DNA from: Rebecca billardiae RCC1528 | Taxonomy: Eukaryota; Haptophyta | Assembly (NCBI GenBank): GCA_965240325.2 | Contig: OZ251222.1 | Location: 4,030,001-4,094,000 of the forward strand | Length of the DNA stretch: 64,000 nt | Reading direction: 5' to 3' | Part shown: one piece after another, positions 51,401-62,647 of the stretch | Layout: the number at the start of each line of letters is the position of its first letter | How positions within the stretch are numbered: the stretch's first letter is position 1 | Position numbers and translations under genes: made by a program | Notes under the pieces: model-generated | Seen by the model: only the letters and a program-made list of their open reading frames with translations | Told to the model about the DNA's origin: nothing | The model's database searches: none

Positions 51401-54400
51401 GCCCGCCGCCAGCCCCGCCACCCAGCCCACCGCCGAGCCCGCCGCCCAGCCCGCCGCCGGCCCCGCCGCCCAGCCCGCCACCCAGCCCGCCGCCGAGCCC
51501 GCCACCCAACCCACCGCCGTCGCCGCCGCCGAGCCCGCCGCCCGGCCCACCACCATCGCCGCCGCCCAGCCCGCCGCCCAGCCCGCCGCCGTCGCCGCCG
51601 CCCTCACCGCCACCCTCGCCCCCGCCGAGTCCACCGCCCTCGCCACCGCCGAGCCCGCCGCCCTCGCCGCCCCCGAGCCCGCCACCCTCGCCGCCGCCAA
51701 GCCCGCCGCCAAGCCCGCCGCCGAGCCCGCCGCCGAGCCCGCCGCCGAGCCCGCCGCCGAGCCCGCCGCCCTCGCCGCCGCCCAGCCCGCCGCCGAGCCC
51801 GCCGCCATCGCCACCTCCCAGCCCACCGCCAAGCCCACCGCCCTCGCCTCCCCCAAGCCCACCGCCCTCGCCGCCGCCCAGCCCGCCGCCCAGCCCGCCA
51901 CCGAGCCCTCCGCCCAGCCCGCCGCCGAGTCCGCCGCCCAGCCCGCCGCCTTCGCCTCCGCCGAGCCCGCCGCCGCCCCCGCCGCCCAGCCCGCCACCGA
52001 GCCCGCCGCCCTCGCCGCCGCCGTCACTGCCGCCCTCGCCGCCGCCCACGCCGCCGCCGAGCCCGCCTCCGCCGTCGCCCCCGCCGTCGCCTCCGAGCCC
52101 GCCTCCGGCGCCACCACCCACGCCGCCACCGTCACCACCGCCGTCGGCGCCACCGTCGCCGCCGCCGTATCCGCCGCCATCGCCGCCGCCGCCATCGCCC
52201 CCGCCGACTCCGCCACCATCGCCGCCACCGCCGTCCCCGCCGCCGTCCCCGCCGCCCAGCCCGCCGCCGCCGAGCTCGCCGCCGCCGCCGCCGCGCGTCG
52301 TGCCCTACCCTCCGCCGCCGCCGTCGCCGCCGCCGAGCCCGCCGCCGTCGCCGCCGCCCAGCCCGCCGCCGTCGCCGCCGCCGAGCCCTCCACCCACGCC
52401 GCCGCCCAGCCCGCCGCCCAGCCCTCCACCGCCCTCGTCGCCGCCATCGTCGCCGCCCTCGCCGCCCTCGTCGCCACCACCGCCGCCGCCCTCGCCGCCG
52501 CCGCCCAGTCCGTTCCCGCCGCCGCTGCCGCCGCCGCCACCGCTGCCGCCCAGCCCGCCGCCGCCACCGAGCCCGCCGCCGCCCAGCCCGCAGCCGCCAC
52601 CGAGCTCGCCGCCGCCGAGCCCGCCCTCGCCGCCGCCGCCCTCGTCGCCGCCGCGCCCGCCGCCGCCCTCGCCACCGCCGCCGCCGCCGCCGAGCCCGCC
52701 GCCGCGCACGACCGAGTTCGTCGTCGCCGTCGTCGGCACGCCGGAGACGATCGACCTCGCGGTCGCCGCCGCGGCGGGCGGGCTGCCCGCGGCCGGCGAC
52801 ACGATCTTCCTCGCCACGGCCTCGTGCGACGGCGCGAGCGCGGACGCGGCGCTCGGCGGCGAGTTCACCGCCGCCGAGCAGGACGGCACGAGCGTGGCCG
52901 TGGTGACGATGCCGAGCGCCATCACACGGCTGCGCTTCTGCCACGCGCCCGCGGGCGGCGGCGCGGTCGTCGAGCTGCCCAACGCCGAGCTCGACGTGTA
53001 CGGCATCGACGCGGCCGCGCTGGTCGCCGTGCGCGCCGTCGCGTCGGAGCAGCAGCTCGTCGGCACCGGCGTCAACTCGAACGAGAACCTCGCCGACCAG
53101 GCCGCGTGGCTGGCGGCGGGCACGGCGGCCGCGGCGTGCGCCGGCCTGAGCGGCAGCGCGCTCGCGACGTGCGTGGACACAGAGTGCGCGTCTGCCGCCG
53201 GCGCGGGCGCGCCGCAGGCGGCGGTTGGCTCGGGCGGCCGCGCCACCTTCACCTTCGCCGCCGCCGGCTCCTTCGAGCTGTGCTTCAAGTTTGGCGACAC
53301 GGCCGGCCGGCCGTGGTCGCTGTTTGCGGACACGCTCGTCGAGTCGAGGGGCGTCGACTCGATGGCCGACCCCGGCGCGGCGGACACGAGCGCGGTGGTG
53401 GGCTCGAGCCTGCTGCTCGAGTTCAGCGGCGCGGGCGTCGCGCAGGGCGACCGCGCCTACCTGCTGCCGGCCAACCTCACCGCGTGCCCGCGCGCCGCGG
53501 CGTACGCGCTCGAGTACGGCGATGCGTACGGCGGCGTGCAGCCGCTCGACGCCGGCCTGCAGGCCGCCTTCGCCTTCGCGCAGCCCGAGGCGAGCCTGCA
53601 GCTGTGCTACGGCTTCGGCGGGTACGACGGCGGCGCGTTTGTGCCGTACCCCGCGCTCACCGCGTCCGCGCTCGCCGTGCTCTCGCCTGCGCGCACCGTG
53701 GGCGTGGTGGGCGTGGCGGAGGCGGTGACCTTCAGCGGCGTGGGCGTGGGCGCGGGCGACAGCGCCTTCTGGACGGTCGAGGCGGACTGCTCGGCCGGCG
53801 CGCTGCCCAGCCTCGGCGGCGAGCAGGCGGTGGACGCCAGCGGCAGCGCGTCCTTCACGTTCACGAACACCACCGCCGCCGGCCTCGCCAGCCTGTGCTA
53901 CCAGTTCGCCACGGAGGGCGCGCACGTGCACGTGCCCGCCGTGCAGTACGACGCGTTCGCCCTCGACGAGCAGGCGCTCGTCGTCGTCAAGGGCGTGGCC
54001 GAGCCGCTGCCGCTGAGCGGGTACGGCGTGGCCGACGGCGACCTCGCCTTCTTTGCCGACGCGTCCGCCGGCGCGCCCGACTGCGCGTCACTCACGCCCG
54101 ACCCGGCGCTCGGCGGCGAGCTGACAGTGGCCGACGGCGCCATCTCCCTCGTTACGAGCGCGGGCATCGTCGCCGCCGAGCTGTGCTTTAAGTTTGGCGC
54201 CGAGCCGTACGTGCACTACCCGGGCGCGCAGCTGTCGTCGTACGAGGTGACGGGCCCGAGCGCGGCCGTGTTTGCGGTCGTCGGCCTCGAGGAGAGCGTC
54301 GCGTTCAGCGGCGTCGGCGTGAAGGCGGGCGACCAGGCCAAGTGGGTGAACACGTCGCTCGGCTGCGACGCGCCGCCCTCGGGCCACGCCGGCACGCTCC

Positions 54401-57400
54401 TCTCCGACCCGAGCGTGCGCACCGCCGCGTACCAGACGGTGCGCGCGGGCGGCGTGACGCCGTTCAGCTTCTTCGACGGCCTCGCCGAGCTGCACCTGTG
54501 CTACCGCTTCAGCCGGCCGGACGGCGGCTTCGAGCCGTGGGTGCTCGTGCCGGAGGTGACGGCGAGCGCGGCGCAGGTGTCCGCGCCCGCGCTCAGCTCC
54601 GCCACGGCCGGCGTGCCCACGACGATCACGCTGCGCGGCATCGGGCTCTCGGCCGCGGACCAGGAGGCGTTCTACGCCGCCGACTGCTCGGTCGGCGCGG
54701 CCGCGTCCTTCAGCGGCCTGCTCGTGCCCGCCTTCCTCGGCGACGGCGCCGCGAGCGTCACGTTCACGCCGCCCACGTACTCGAGCGCCGCGCTCTCGCT
54801 CTGCTACAACTTCCGCGCCAAGGGCGTCGCCGCCTTCGCCGCGGTCTCGCTGGAGGTGTTCGAGCTGCTCGCCTTCTCGGACGCGGACATCCCGGACGCG
54901 CTGCGCCTGGGCGGCGTCGGCGCGCCCACCAGCGGCGCCATCATCGTCAGCGCCCCGCGCACCTTCTGGTTTGGCGGCGTGGGCGTCTCCGACGCCGACC
55001 GCGCCTTCTTGGTGCCGCCGGGCGCGACGAGCTGCGCGTGCACGGCGCCGGGCTGCCGGCCGTGGCAGCAGCAGACGGGCGGGTTGCAGAGTGTCGGCAC
55101 CACACGGCTCGGCGACGCGACCGCGACGTTCACCTTCCTCGCCGACAACGGCGGCGTGGGCTACCAGCTGTGCTACTCGTTCGCGGGCAACGCGTTCAAG
55201 CTGTACCCTGCCTTCACGCTCGACGTGTACGAGGTGACGGCGCCCACCGTGCGGATCGCCGCCACCTCGACCGTCGCGACGTTCGCCGAGGTGATCCAGT
55301 TCGAGGGCGTGGGCGTGGGCGCGGGCGACCTCGCGCTGTGGGTGCTGCTCAGCGGCGACACCGCGTCGGGCGCGCAGGTCGCGACGGACTGCGCCTCCGC
55401 CGCCGCCGCCGGGTACGAGTACGTCGCGCCCGTGCAGTCGGTGAGCGCCAACGGCACGATCGGCCCGACCGAGTACACGCGCGAGGTCTCGGGCGCGGTG
55501 CTGTGCTACAAGTTCGTCGGCTTCGAGTGGCACCTCTTCGCCACGTCGACGCTCTCGGTCACGCTCTCGCGCAACCCGTTCGCGCTCGCGGAGATCGGCT
55601 CGATCGAGCCGGTCGGCGCCGCGCTCGGCTCGTCGACGGAGGTGACCATCTTTGGCTCGGGCTTTGCGGCAGCCGAGGGCGACCCGTTCGACCGCGCGCT
55701 CGGCTGGTTCAACGCGCGCGGCGCGGGCTCGCTCGTCTGCGTGTTCGGCGGGAACAAGGGCGAGCGCTCGTCCGTCACCGCGGTCGCGAGCGACCACATC
55801 ATCTGCCCCGCGCCGGCCGCGTACGCCGTCGCGCGCGAGGTGTTCCTCGAGCTCGAGGCGGCGCGGTGCACGGCGGACGAGCTGGCTGAGGGTGTGTGCT
55901 GCACGGCCGCCGAGCTCGAGCGCGACTCGGCGTGCGAGAAGCGCATCGCGGTGAGCTCGGGCTTCACGTTCTACGAGCTCTCCGCCGTGCGCGCGCTGCG
56001 CCTCCTCCCGCCGGGCTCGCCGCAGGGCCTGCTCCCCGCGGACAACCTCCTCACCGTCGCCGGGTACGAGGAGGGCGCGGCCGAGGTCGACGCGTACGTC
56101 GACCTCGGCCGGCTCACCGTGCGCTACGTGCGCGACGGCTCCGTGCTCGCCGAGCTGCCCGGCTCGCTGCCGGACAAGGGGCTCGCCGAGATGGTCGCGG
56201 GCGTGCCGTACGCCTCGCCCACCGGCGTGGGCACCTTGTTCAACCTCACCGTCGACGTGTCGCTCGACGGCGCCTCCTTCTCGTCGGACGGGCCGCAGTT
56301 CGTGCTGTACAACGCGGTCGTCGAGGCCGGCTTCCCGGCGGGCGCGCCGATCGGCGCGCCCACGGCGCTCACGCTGCTCGGCGGCGGCTTCGTCGACCTG
56401 GACGGCGCGGCGGTGTGCGTCTACACCGACGCGTCCGGCGCGGAGGCGCTCGCGCCCGCCACCATCCTCGCCACCACCACCGCCGTGTGCGCCGCGCCGA
56501 GCGCCGTGCGCGCGGGGTCGTACGCGGTCCGGCTCTCGCTCAACGGCGGGTACAACGTCGAGCCCGTCGTCTTCGACGAGATCGGCTTCGAGCTGTACGA
56601 CCTCGCCAGCGTGAACGTGACGGCCGTCGAGCCGCCGGGCGGCCCGACGACCGGCGGCACGCTCGTCACGCTCTCGGGCTCCGGCTTCGCCGCGTACGGC
56701 GACAACCAGACCGCGTGCGTGATTGACTTTGGCGGCGGCGACGTGCAGCTCGCGGCCGCGCGGCTGCTGGAGGAGCCGCCGCGGCTGCTGTGCGAGATGC
56801 CCGCGTTCACGGGCGGCGGGCGGCGGCTGGCGGGCGAGCACCTGCGCAACGCGACGATCAGCGCCACGCTCAACGGCGGCGCCGACGGCTCGATCGCGCC
56901 CGGCGGCGTCCCCTTCTACTTCTACGACCAGCCGAGCGTCGAGGGCGTGACGCCCGACACGCTCGACGCGGAGGGCGGCGCGGCCGTGCGCGTCACGGGC
57001 TCGGGCTTCCGCGCGCTCGCCGACATCGACGCGGCGTTCGAGGCGTACGTGCGCGTGCGCTTTGGCGAGCAGGTCACGAGCGGCACGGCCTCGGACGACG
57101 CCGAGCTGGGCGTGACCTCGCCCGTCGGGCTGGGCGCCACGCCGATCGAGGTGTCGCTCAACGGGCAGCAGTACGCGCCTCAGGCCGCGTCCGCCACCTT
57201 CTCCGGCTCGTACGCGCCCGTGATCAACCGCGTGGTGTTCGACGACACGGCGACGAAGCTGCTCGTGATCTTCGACGCGCAGGGCACGAACCGCGCCAAC
57301 CAGCTCGGCACGTTCGCCTGCGCCAACGTGCTCACCGCCGCGTCGGTCGCGACGCTGCGCGGCAGCTCGGCGAGCGCGCCCACCTGCAACTGGCAGGACT

Positions 57401-60400
57401 CGCGCACGCTCGTCGCGTTCCTCTCGGCGAGCACCGCCGCCGGGCCGGGCAGCACGATCAGCGTGCGGCCGAACACGATCGCCGCGCCGACGGTCGGCGG
57501 CGTCGCCTCGACCAAGTTCTCCACCGCCTCCGGCACCGTCGACCGCGACTTCCCGTGCCTCACGACGTGCCCGGTGCCGACGATGGCGCTGTCGGGCAGC
57601 GCGCAGCTCTCTGCGTGCGACGGCGACTCGCTCACCGTCGACGCGTCCGCCTCGTCGGGCGGCGGCATCGTGCCGCTCGCCTTCGAGTGGGGCGTCGACG
57701 CGTCGGTCACCGACTTCTCCGCCACGCTCAGCGCCGCGCTCAAGCGGCCGGCCGGCACGCCCAACGCGGTGCTGAGCGCGCAGAGGGACGTGCTCACGCT
57801 CTCCAACGACATTGTGCCCGCGGACGCGCGCACGATGACCTTCCTCGTGCGCGCGCGCTCGTTCACAGGCAGCGCCTCGCCGATCTCGCGCTGGACGGTG
57901 GCCAAGGTGGGCAAGGCGGCGCCGTCGGTGCAGATCCTCGCGCCCGCCACGCTCGACGCGCGCGCGTCGCAGCCCACCGGCCTCCTCGCGCGCGGCCAGG
58001 CGGCCGCGTGCTGGAGGGGCTCCAAGGCGCTGCTCTACACGTGGACGCACGACCGCACGGTGGCGGGCGCGCCCGCCACGCCCGCCGCGCTCGCCACCGC
58101 GCTCGGCTCCACCGCCGGCTCGTCGCTGCTCATCCCGGCGAACACGTTCGTCTTCGGCCGCACCTACCGGCTGCGCGTGCGCGTCGCGATGGCGGCGGAC
58201 CCGACCTTCTCTGCGGAGGCGAGCGTGGACGTGCGCGTGCTCACGGAGCCGCTGCAGGTGTTCTTCGCGCAGGGCGAGCGCTCGGCGTCGGCGGACGAGC
58301 CGCTCGTCCTCGACGCGTCGGGCTCGAACGACCCGGCCGACGCGCTCTCGGCGCTCGGCTCGATCGCCTTCGCCTTCTCGTCCGCGCAGGCGGCCATCGA
58401 TCCGGCGTGGGTGAGCGGCGGCGTGCTCACCGTGCCGGCCAACGCGCTCGCGCCGGGCGAGTACACGTTCACGGTCACGGGCACCAAGGGCGCGCGCTCC
58501 GCGTCGGCGTCGGTCGGCGTCACGGTCCAGGCGGGCGAGCTCTTCGACGTCACGGTCGACCTGAAGCGCGCCAAGGTGCCGGCGAACGGCCAGCTCGTGC
58601 TCGAGGGAGGCGCGTCGTGGGCAGACCGGCGGCGCGACCGCTTCAGCTATCTGTGGAGCTGCGACGAGATCGACCTCGACAAGGCGGGCGCGGTGCGAGG
58701 CACGGGGCGCACGCGGGCGAGCATCGTGATCGACCCGTCGGTGCTCTCGCCCGGCCAGACGTACACCTTCCGCCTCGACGCGACCTCGAGCGGCGCGGCG
58801 GGCATCTCGAGCTTTGCCGTCGTGAGTGCGACGACCAACGTTGCGCCGTGGGGCGGCTCGATCGTCGCCTCGCCCGAGGTGGGGCAGGCGATCTTCACCG
58901 AGTTCTTCCTCGCGGCGCGCGGCTGGACGGACGACCCGGAGGACAAGCCGCTGTACTACGAGTTCCGCCGCGACGGCAACCTCCAGCTCACCTCGCGCTC
59001 GCTCGCCAAGTTCGTGCAGGTGTACCTGCCGGCGGGCGTGCACAACGTGAGCCTCTCCGTCTCAGACGTGTACGGCGCCACCTCGACCGTCGAGTGCCCC
59101 GTGGTCGCCAGCGACGCGGAGCTGACGGGCGCGCAGGTGGACGAGGTGAGCGCGCTGATCGACGAGCTGATCTCGCAGGCGGACACGGGCGCCGCGCTGC
59201 AGATCATCTTTGCGCTCATCGACTCGCAGCAGGGCTCGGGCGGCGGCGCGCGCCGCCGGCTGCTCGAGCGAGGCGGCGCCGGCGGCGCGCGCGCGCTGCA
59301 GCAGGCGGGCGACGGCGACACCGCGCTCAAGCAGTCGCTCATCTCGCAGATCTACGAGCTGCAGCAGCTCGCCGCCGTGTCCGAGTCGGAGCAGCTGCAG
59401 CAGCTGCAGACGCTCAGCGCCACGCTCGCCACCTCCTCCGACGTCGAGCCCGAGGCGCAGAACATCGCGCTGGACGTGCTCGAGGCGCTCACCGCCTCCA
59501 CGACCGTCGACCTCGGCGCCGACGCGCGCGCCGCGCTCGCCGCGTCGATCGGCTCGCTGCTCGACGCGGCGGAGCTGTACGCGGCGAACGAGAGCGTCGC
59601 CGAGCTCTTCAACGCCACGTCGGCCGACGTCGGCTCGGTGCGCCTCGTGCTCGCGCGGCTGATCGAGTACGTGCAGGACGAGGTGGCGCCCGCGCTGATT
59701 GCAGACGCGGTCGCGGGCGAGGGCTCGCGCCTCTTCGACCTCGCCAAGGTGAAGCTGCTCGTGGAGCGGCGCGTGGCGCTCGAGCTGAACGGCGCGGTGA
59801 TCGACTCGCCGACCGGCAACATCACCGTCACGCTGCCGGGCGACAACCGCGTGCTCAACGCCGCCGGGCTCTCCGAGGCGGCCGGTGTGACCCTCAACCT
59901 CGTCGAGTGGACGAGCAACGTGTACGCGCTCATCGAGCAGTCGGGCGCGCAGCTGCGCACCGCGCCGTTCGCGCTGTACTTCGCGGACGGGGCGAACGCG
60001 CCGCTCGCGCTGGACCTCGCGTCGAACGAGTCCGCCTTCGACGTGACCATCCGCTCGGTGAGCACCGCCCCCACCAAGGACAAGGGCGACCCGTCGTACA
60101 ACTGCAGCGCAGACGAGTCGGGCCGCGCGTGCAACGGCCGCGGCACCTGCTCGGGCGGCGACGCGTGCGCGTGCGAGGCGGGCTGGTACGGCACGGCGTG
60201 CAACCACTGGCTGGGCTGCGCCGTGTGGGACGGCGCGACGCTCTCGTGGGCGCCCACCGACACGACGTACGCGCCGACGCTCGGCAACTACGACGAGTAC
60301 TGGGCGGGCGTGGGCTCGAGCGGCGCGCTGCGGTGCAAGCCCACCAGCCTCGGCGACTTTGCGGGCACGCTGCAGGCGGAGCCGATGCCGCCGCCGCCCG

Positions 60401-62629
60401 CGCCGCCGCCGCCGCCGCCGGGCGCGCCGTCGCCGCCGTCGCCCGCGCCGCGCGCGCCGCCGCCGCCGCTCGAGATCGTCGAGATCGTCACGCTGCCCGT
60501 GATCTCGCAGATCTACACGATCGCGATCGCCGTGGTGGGCGGGCTCAACTTGCTGCTGGTCGGCGCGGCGTGCGCGCGCGAGATGCGCGTGAAGCCCGAG
60601 GCGCGGCGCAGCGCGCTGCTGAAGAAGATGGCGGCGCGCTCGGGCGCGATCGAGCGCGCGCGCTCGCGCAGCCACGGCCGCCTCCCCTTCCACCTGCGTG
60701 CGCGCTTCGCCCTCGAGGACGGGCTGTCTCTGCTCGGGCTGGCGCAGGGCGAGACCGCGCCCGGGCTGCGCACGCCCGAGATTGTGCAGATCGTCTTCAC
60801 GCAGCTCATGTTCCAGCTGTGGCTGCAGGCGTTCCTCTTCGCGGGCGAGGGCGAGCTGGGCGTGCCGCTGCCCGCGCCCGAGTCGCTGCAGGCCGGCCGC
60901 CGCGCGCTGCAGCAGGCGGCGGGCGGCGGCAGCGGCGCCGCCTTTGTCGCGCACGTGGCCATCAGCACGGTGCTGGCCGCGCCCGCGCTGTACGTCACGC
61001 GGCTGCTCTTCGTGCTCGTGCTCGGGCTGGCGTGGGGCGCGACGCCGTTCGGCGTGGCGCGGCGGCTCCTCGTCGCCACCACCGTGTGCCTCTTCCCCGC
61101 CGCCGCGCGCAAGAAGTGGAAGGTCGGGCGCGGCGCGGGCGGCGCGCGGCCGATGCAGACGACACCCGTGCGCGCGGGCGGGGCCAGGGCCGGCGCCGAC
61201 CCTGCCGTCGTCGGCTCCGGCGGCTCGGGCAGCGCGGCGGGCGCGGGCAGCGCGGGCGGCTCGCCGAGCGCGGGCAGGATACCGACCACCATCGCCGACG
61301 TGCTCGCCGAGCAGGACGACGGCACGCAGTACCTCCCCTCCTACGCGCCGCGCCGGCTGCCGCCGCTCGCCGGGCCGGGCGGTGATCTGCGCTCGGGCAT
61401 TCGCGAGCGCATCGCCGTGCCGCGCCTGCTCGACGACGGCGACGGCCGGCCGGCGCCGCCGCCGGGCGAGGGCGGGCCGCGCCGCGCCGCGCTGCCCTGG
61501 TCCGAGGACGCCGACAAGAACGCCACGCGGATGAAGCCGCCGTGGGAGCTCGCGGGCGCGCCCGCCGCGGCGAGCGGCGCGCCGCCGCCGCCGCCGCCCC
61601 GGCCGCCGCCCGCCGCGCCGCCCCCGCGCACCGACTCGTCGGCCGCGCGCTCGGGCGGCGAGGGCGGCGGCTCCGAGCGGCGCGGCAGCGGCGCGGCGTG
61701 CTCGAACCGCGTCGCGCCGACCCGCGCCGTCGCGATCCCGCCGCCGACGCAGCCCCAGCCGGAGGGCGGCGCCGCCGGCCCCGCGGGCTTCCGCGCGCGC
61801 GGCATGGACGGCTCGACGGACGGAGCGCCGCCGCCCTCGCCGAGCCCGCCGAGCCCGCCGCCGTCGCCGCCGTCGGGCGCGGAGCGTGACGAGGACGGGG
61901 CGGAGCGCGTGCACCCCGAGGGCGCGGACGCCACGGCGACGGCGCTCGTGTACCCCGGGGACGCGCGCGAGGGGGAGACGGCGACGACGCGCCCGGCGCC
62001 GCCGCCCGAGGGCGGCCCCTCGCCCTTCCTGCGCGAGGCGACGGTTGCCCGGTACAAGGTGGACGGCGGCGAGAGCTTCGCCTACGGCACCGGCGAGGTG
62101 CCCGAGGCCAAAACGGAGTTCACCGCCGTCGACAAGATTCGGGTACGACGCGCGCGCGCGCGCGCGCGCCGTGGCCGGGCGGGCGGCGTCACGTGCCGCG
62201 CGCGCGCGCCCCGGCGTGGCGGCGCTTGGCGCTCACCCGTGCACGCGCGCCCGCCCGCCCCTCCGCCATGCCCTCCGCAGACGGCCTTGGCCTGGATGCT
62301 GCAGCTTGGGATCTTCGGCATCCTCGCCTACTTTGCGCTGGAGAGCTCGTTCAAGCACACGGAGCCCGTCGCGACTGTCGCGCTCGCAGCGTTTGCGGTG
62401 CGTGCGAGCGCGCCATTGCGCGGAGCGGAGCCAGTGACGCGCGTGAGCGTGAGCGAGGGCGCGCGCGCGGCCGTCCACCGTCGGCTCACAAACGGAACGG
62501 TCGCCTCGCGCCCCGCCACCCACCGCGCAGGTCGCCACCTTCGCGACCTTTGTGGTCGAGGAGCCCATCGTCATCCTGCTCTTCGCAGGCATTTCGCACA
62601 TGGCCGCTGACGTCGCAGGCGGCATATGA
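42496..62629 (+). CDS. Giant SPPP-repeat REJ/polycystin-like surface protein, about 6,620 residues
   Basis: Three exons, 42496-62142, 62281-62397 and 62531-62629, all phase 0. The start gives a signal peptide (ARGVGLALLALALGRPASV). Residues 36-3403 are (SPPP)n. Residues 3404-4356 are nine copies of a roughly 100-residue module. About 4360-4905 has four IPT/TIG-like domains (for example GGPTTGGTLVTLSGSGF). About 4909-5550 is REJ/PKD-like. Then come a helical region, a GAIN-like region, and an EGF-like domain (about 5868-5905, CNGRGTCSGGDACACEAGW). Membrane helices start at about 6002, 6095, 6151 and 6188, with a Pro/Gly-rich cytoplasmic stretch to 6545. Two last small exons encode further helices (ALAWMLQLGIFGILAYFAL; FVVEEPIVILLFAGI). 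SPPP tracts in algae are hydroxyproline-glycosylated rods; REJ/TIG/membrane order recalls polycystin-1 relatives. It is probably a cell-surface adhesion or sensing protein. Confidence 0.88.
42601..52704 (+). repeat. 10.1-kb coding repeat tract, (Ser-Pro-Pro-Pro)n
   Basis: 10,104 bases encode 3,368 residues of SPPP units in one unbroken frame, with occasional extra Pro (SPPPP) dividing it into blocks of 10-17 units near the start (10, 17, 11, 12 and 13 for the blocks beginning at 42703, 42826, 43033, 43168 and 43315). Rare substitutions of Ser by Asn, Ala, Thr, Leu or Gly occur, mainly near 43190-43250 and 51350-51550. Ser codons alternate between AGY and TCN. Larger repeats are visible: the phrase tccccgcctcctagcccgcc near 45040 recurs near 46070 and 47195, and a 240-bp unit recurs near 50125 and 50365. 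The last 500 bp become irregular (SSPP, SFPP, long Pro runs). Confidence 0.95.
52705..55563 (+). other. Nine tandem copies of an unnamed roughly 100-residue module (within the giant gene)
   Basis: Each copy opens with a hydrophobic strand plus a glycine phrase and ends with a cysteine phrase. Openers include EAVTFSGVGVGAGDSAFW, EPLPLSGYGVADGDLAFF, ESVAFSGVGVKAGDQAKW and TFWFGGVGVSDADRAFLV. Closers include LCFKFGDTAGRPW, LCYGFGGYDGG, LCYQFATEG, LCYRFSRPDGG, LCYNFRAKG, LCYSFAGNAFKLYP and LCYKFVGFEWHLF. A second cysteine usually lies in the middle, suggesting one disulfide per module. It looks like a beta-sandwich extracellular repeat related in style to IPT/TIG folds; I know no family name for it. 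Confidence 0.75.
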
Positions 62630-62647
62630 TCCGCGTCGGATCATATG
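62623..62647 (+). other. Hairpin overlapping the stop codon of the giant gene
   Basis: catatgatcc, loop gcgtc, ggatcatatg: a perfect 10-bp inverted repeat that contains the TGA stop at 62627-62629. Outer arms ggcggcat (62618-62625) and atgccgcc (62652-62659) could extend pairing. A similar word (gacatgccgcc) repeats at 62650 and 62685. Confidence 0.6.

Noticed and set aside
42477-52121. Minus-strand open frame of more than 3,200 codons (Gly-Leu/Glu/Asp repeats), plus long Ala-rich frames on both strands
   Set aside because: They mirror the SPPP tract. The repeat contains almost no stop triplets in any frame, and these frames have no signal peptide or folded domain. The + frame continues into conserved-looking domains.
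42601-52704. CRISPR-like regular repeats
   Set aside because: The 12-bp period is a coding SPPP repeat in a eukaryotic gene; there are no unique spacers of constant size and no cas genes.
54088-59043. 1,651-codon antisense frame and a 1,531-codon + frame (56790-61385) over the giant gene's folded region
   Set aside because: His/Arg/Ala-rich composition typical of shadow frames in GC-rich coding DNA, with no domain and no conserved motif.
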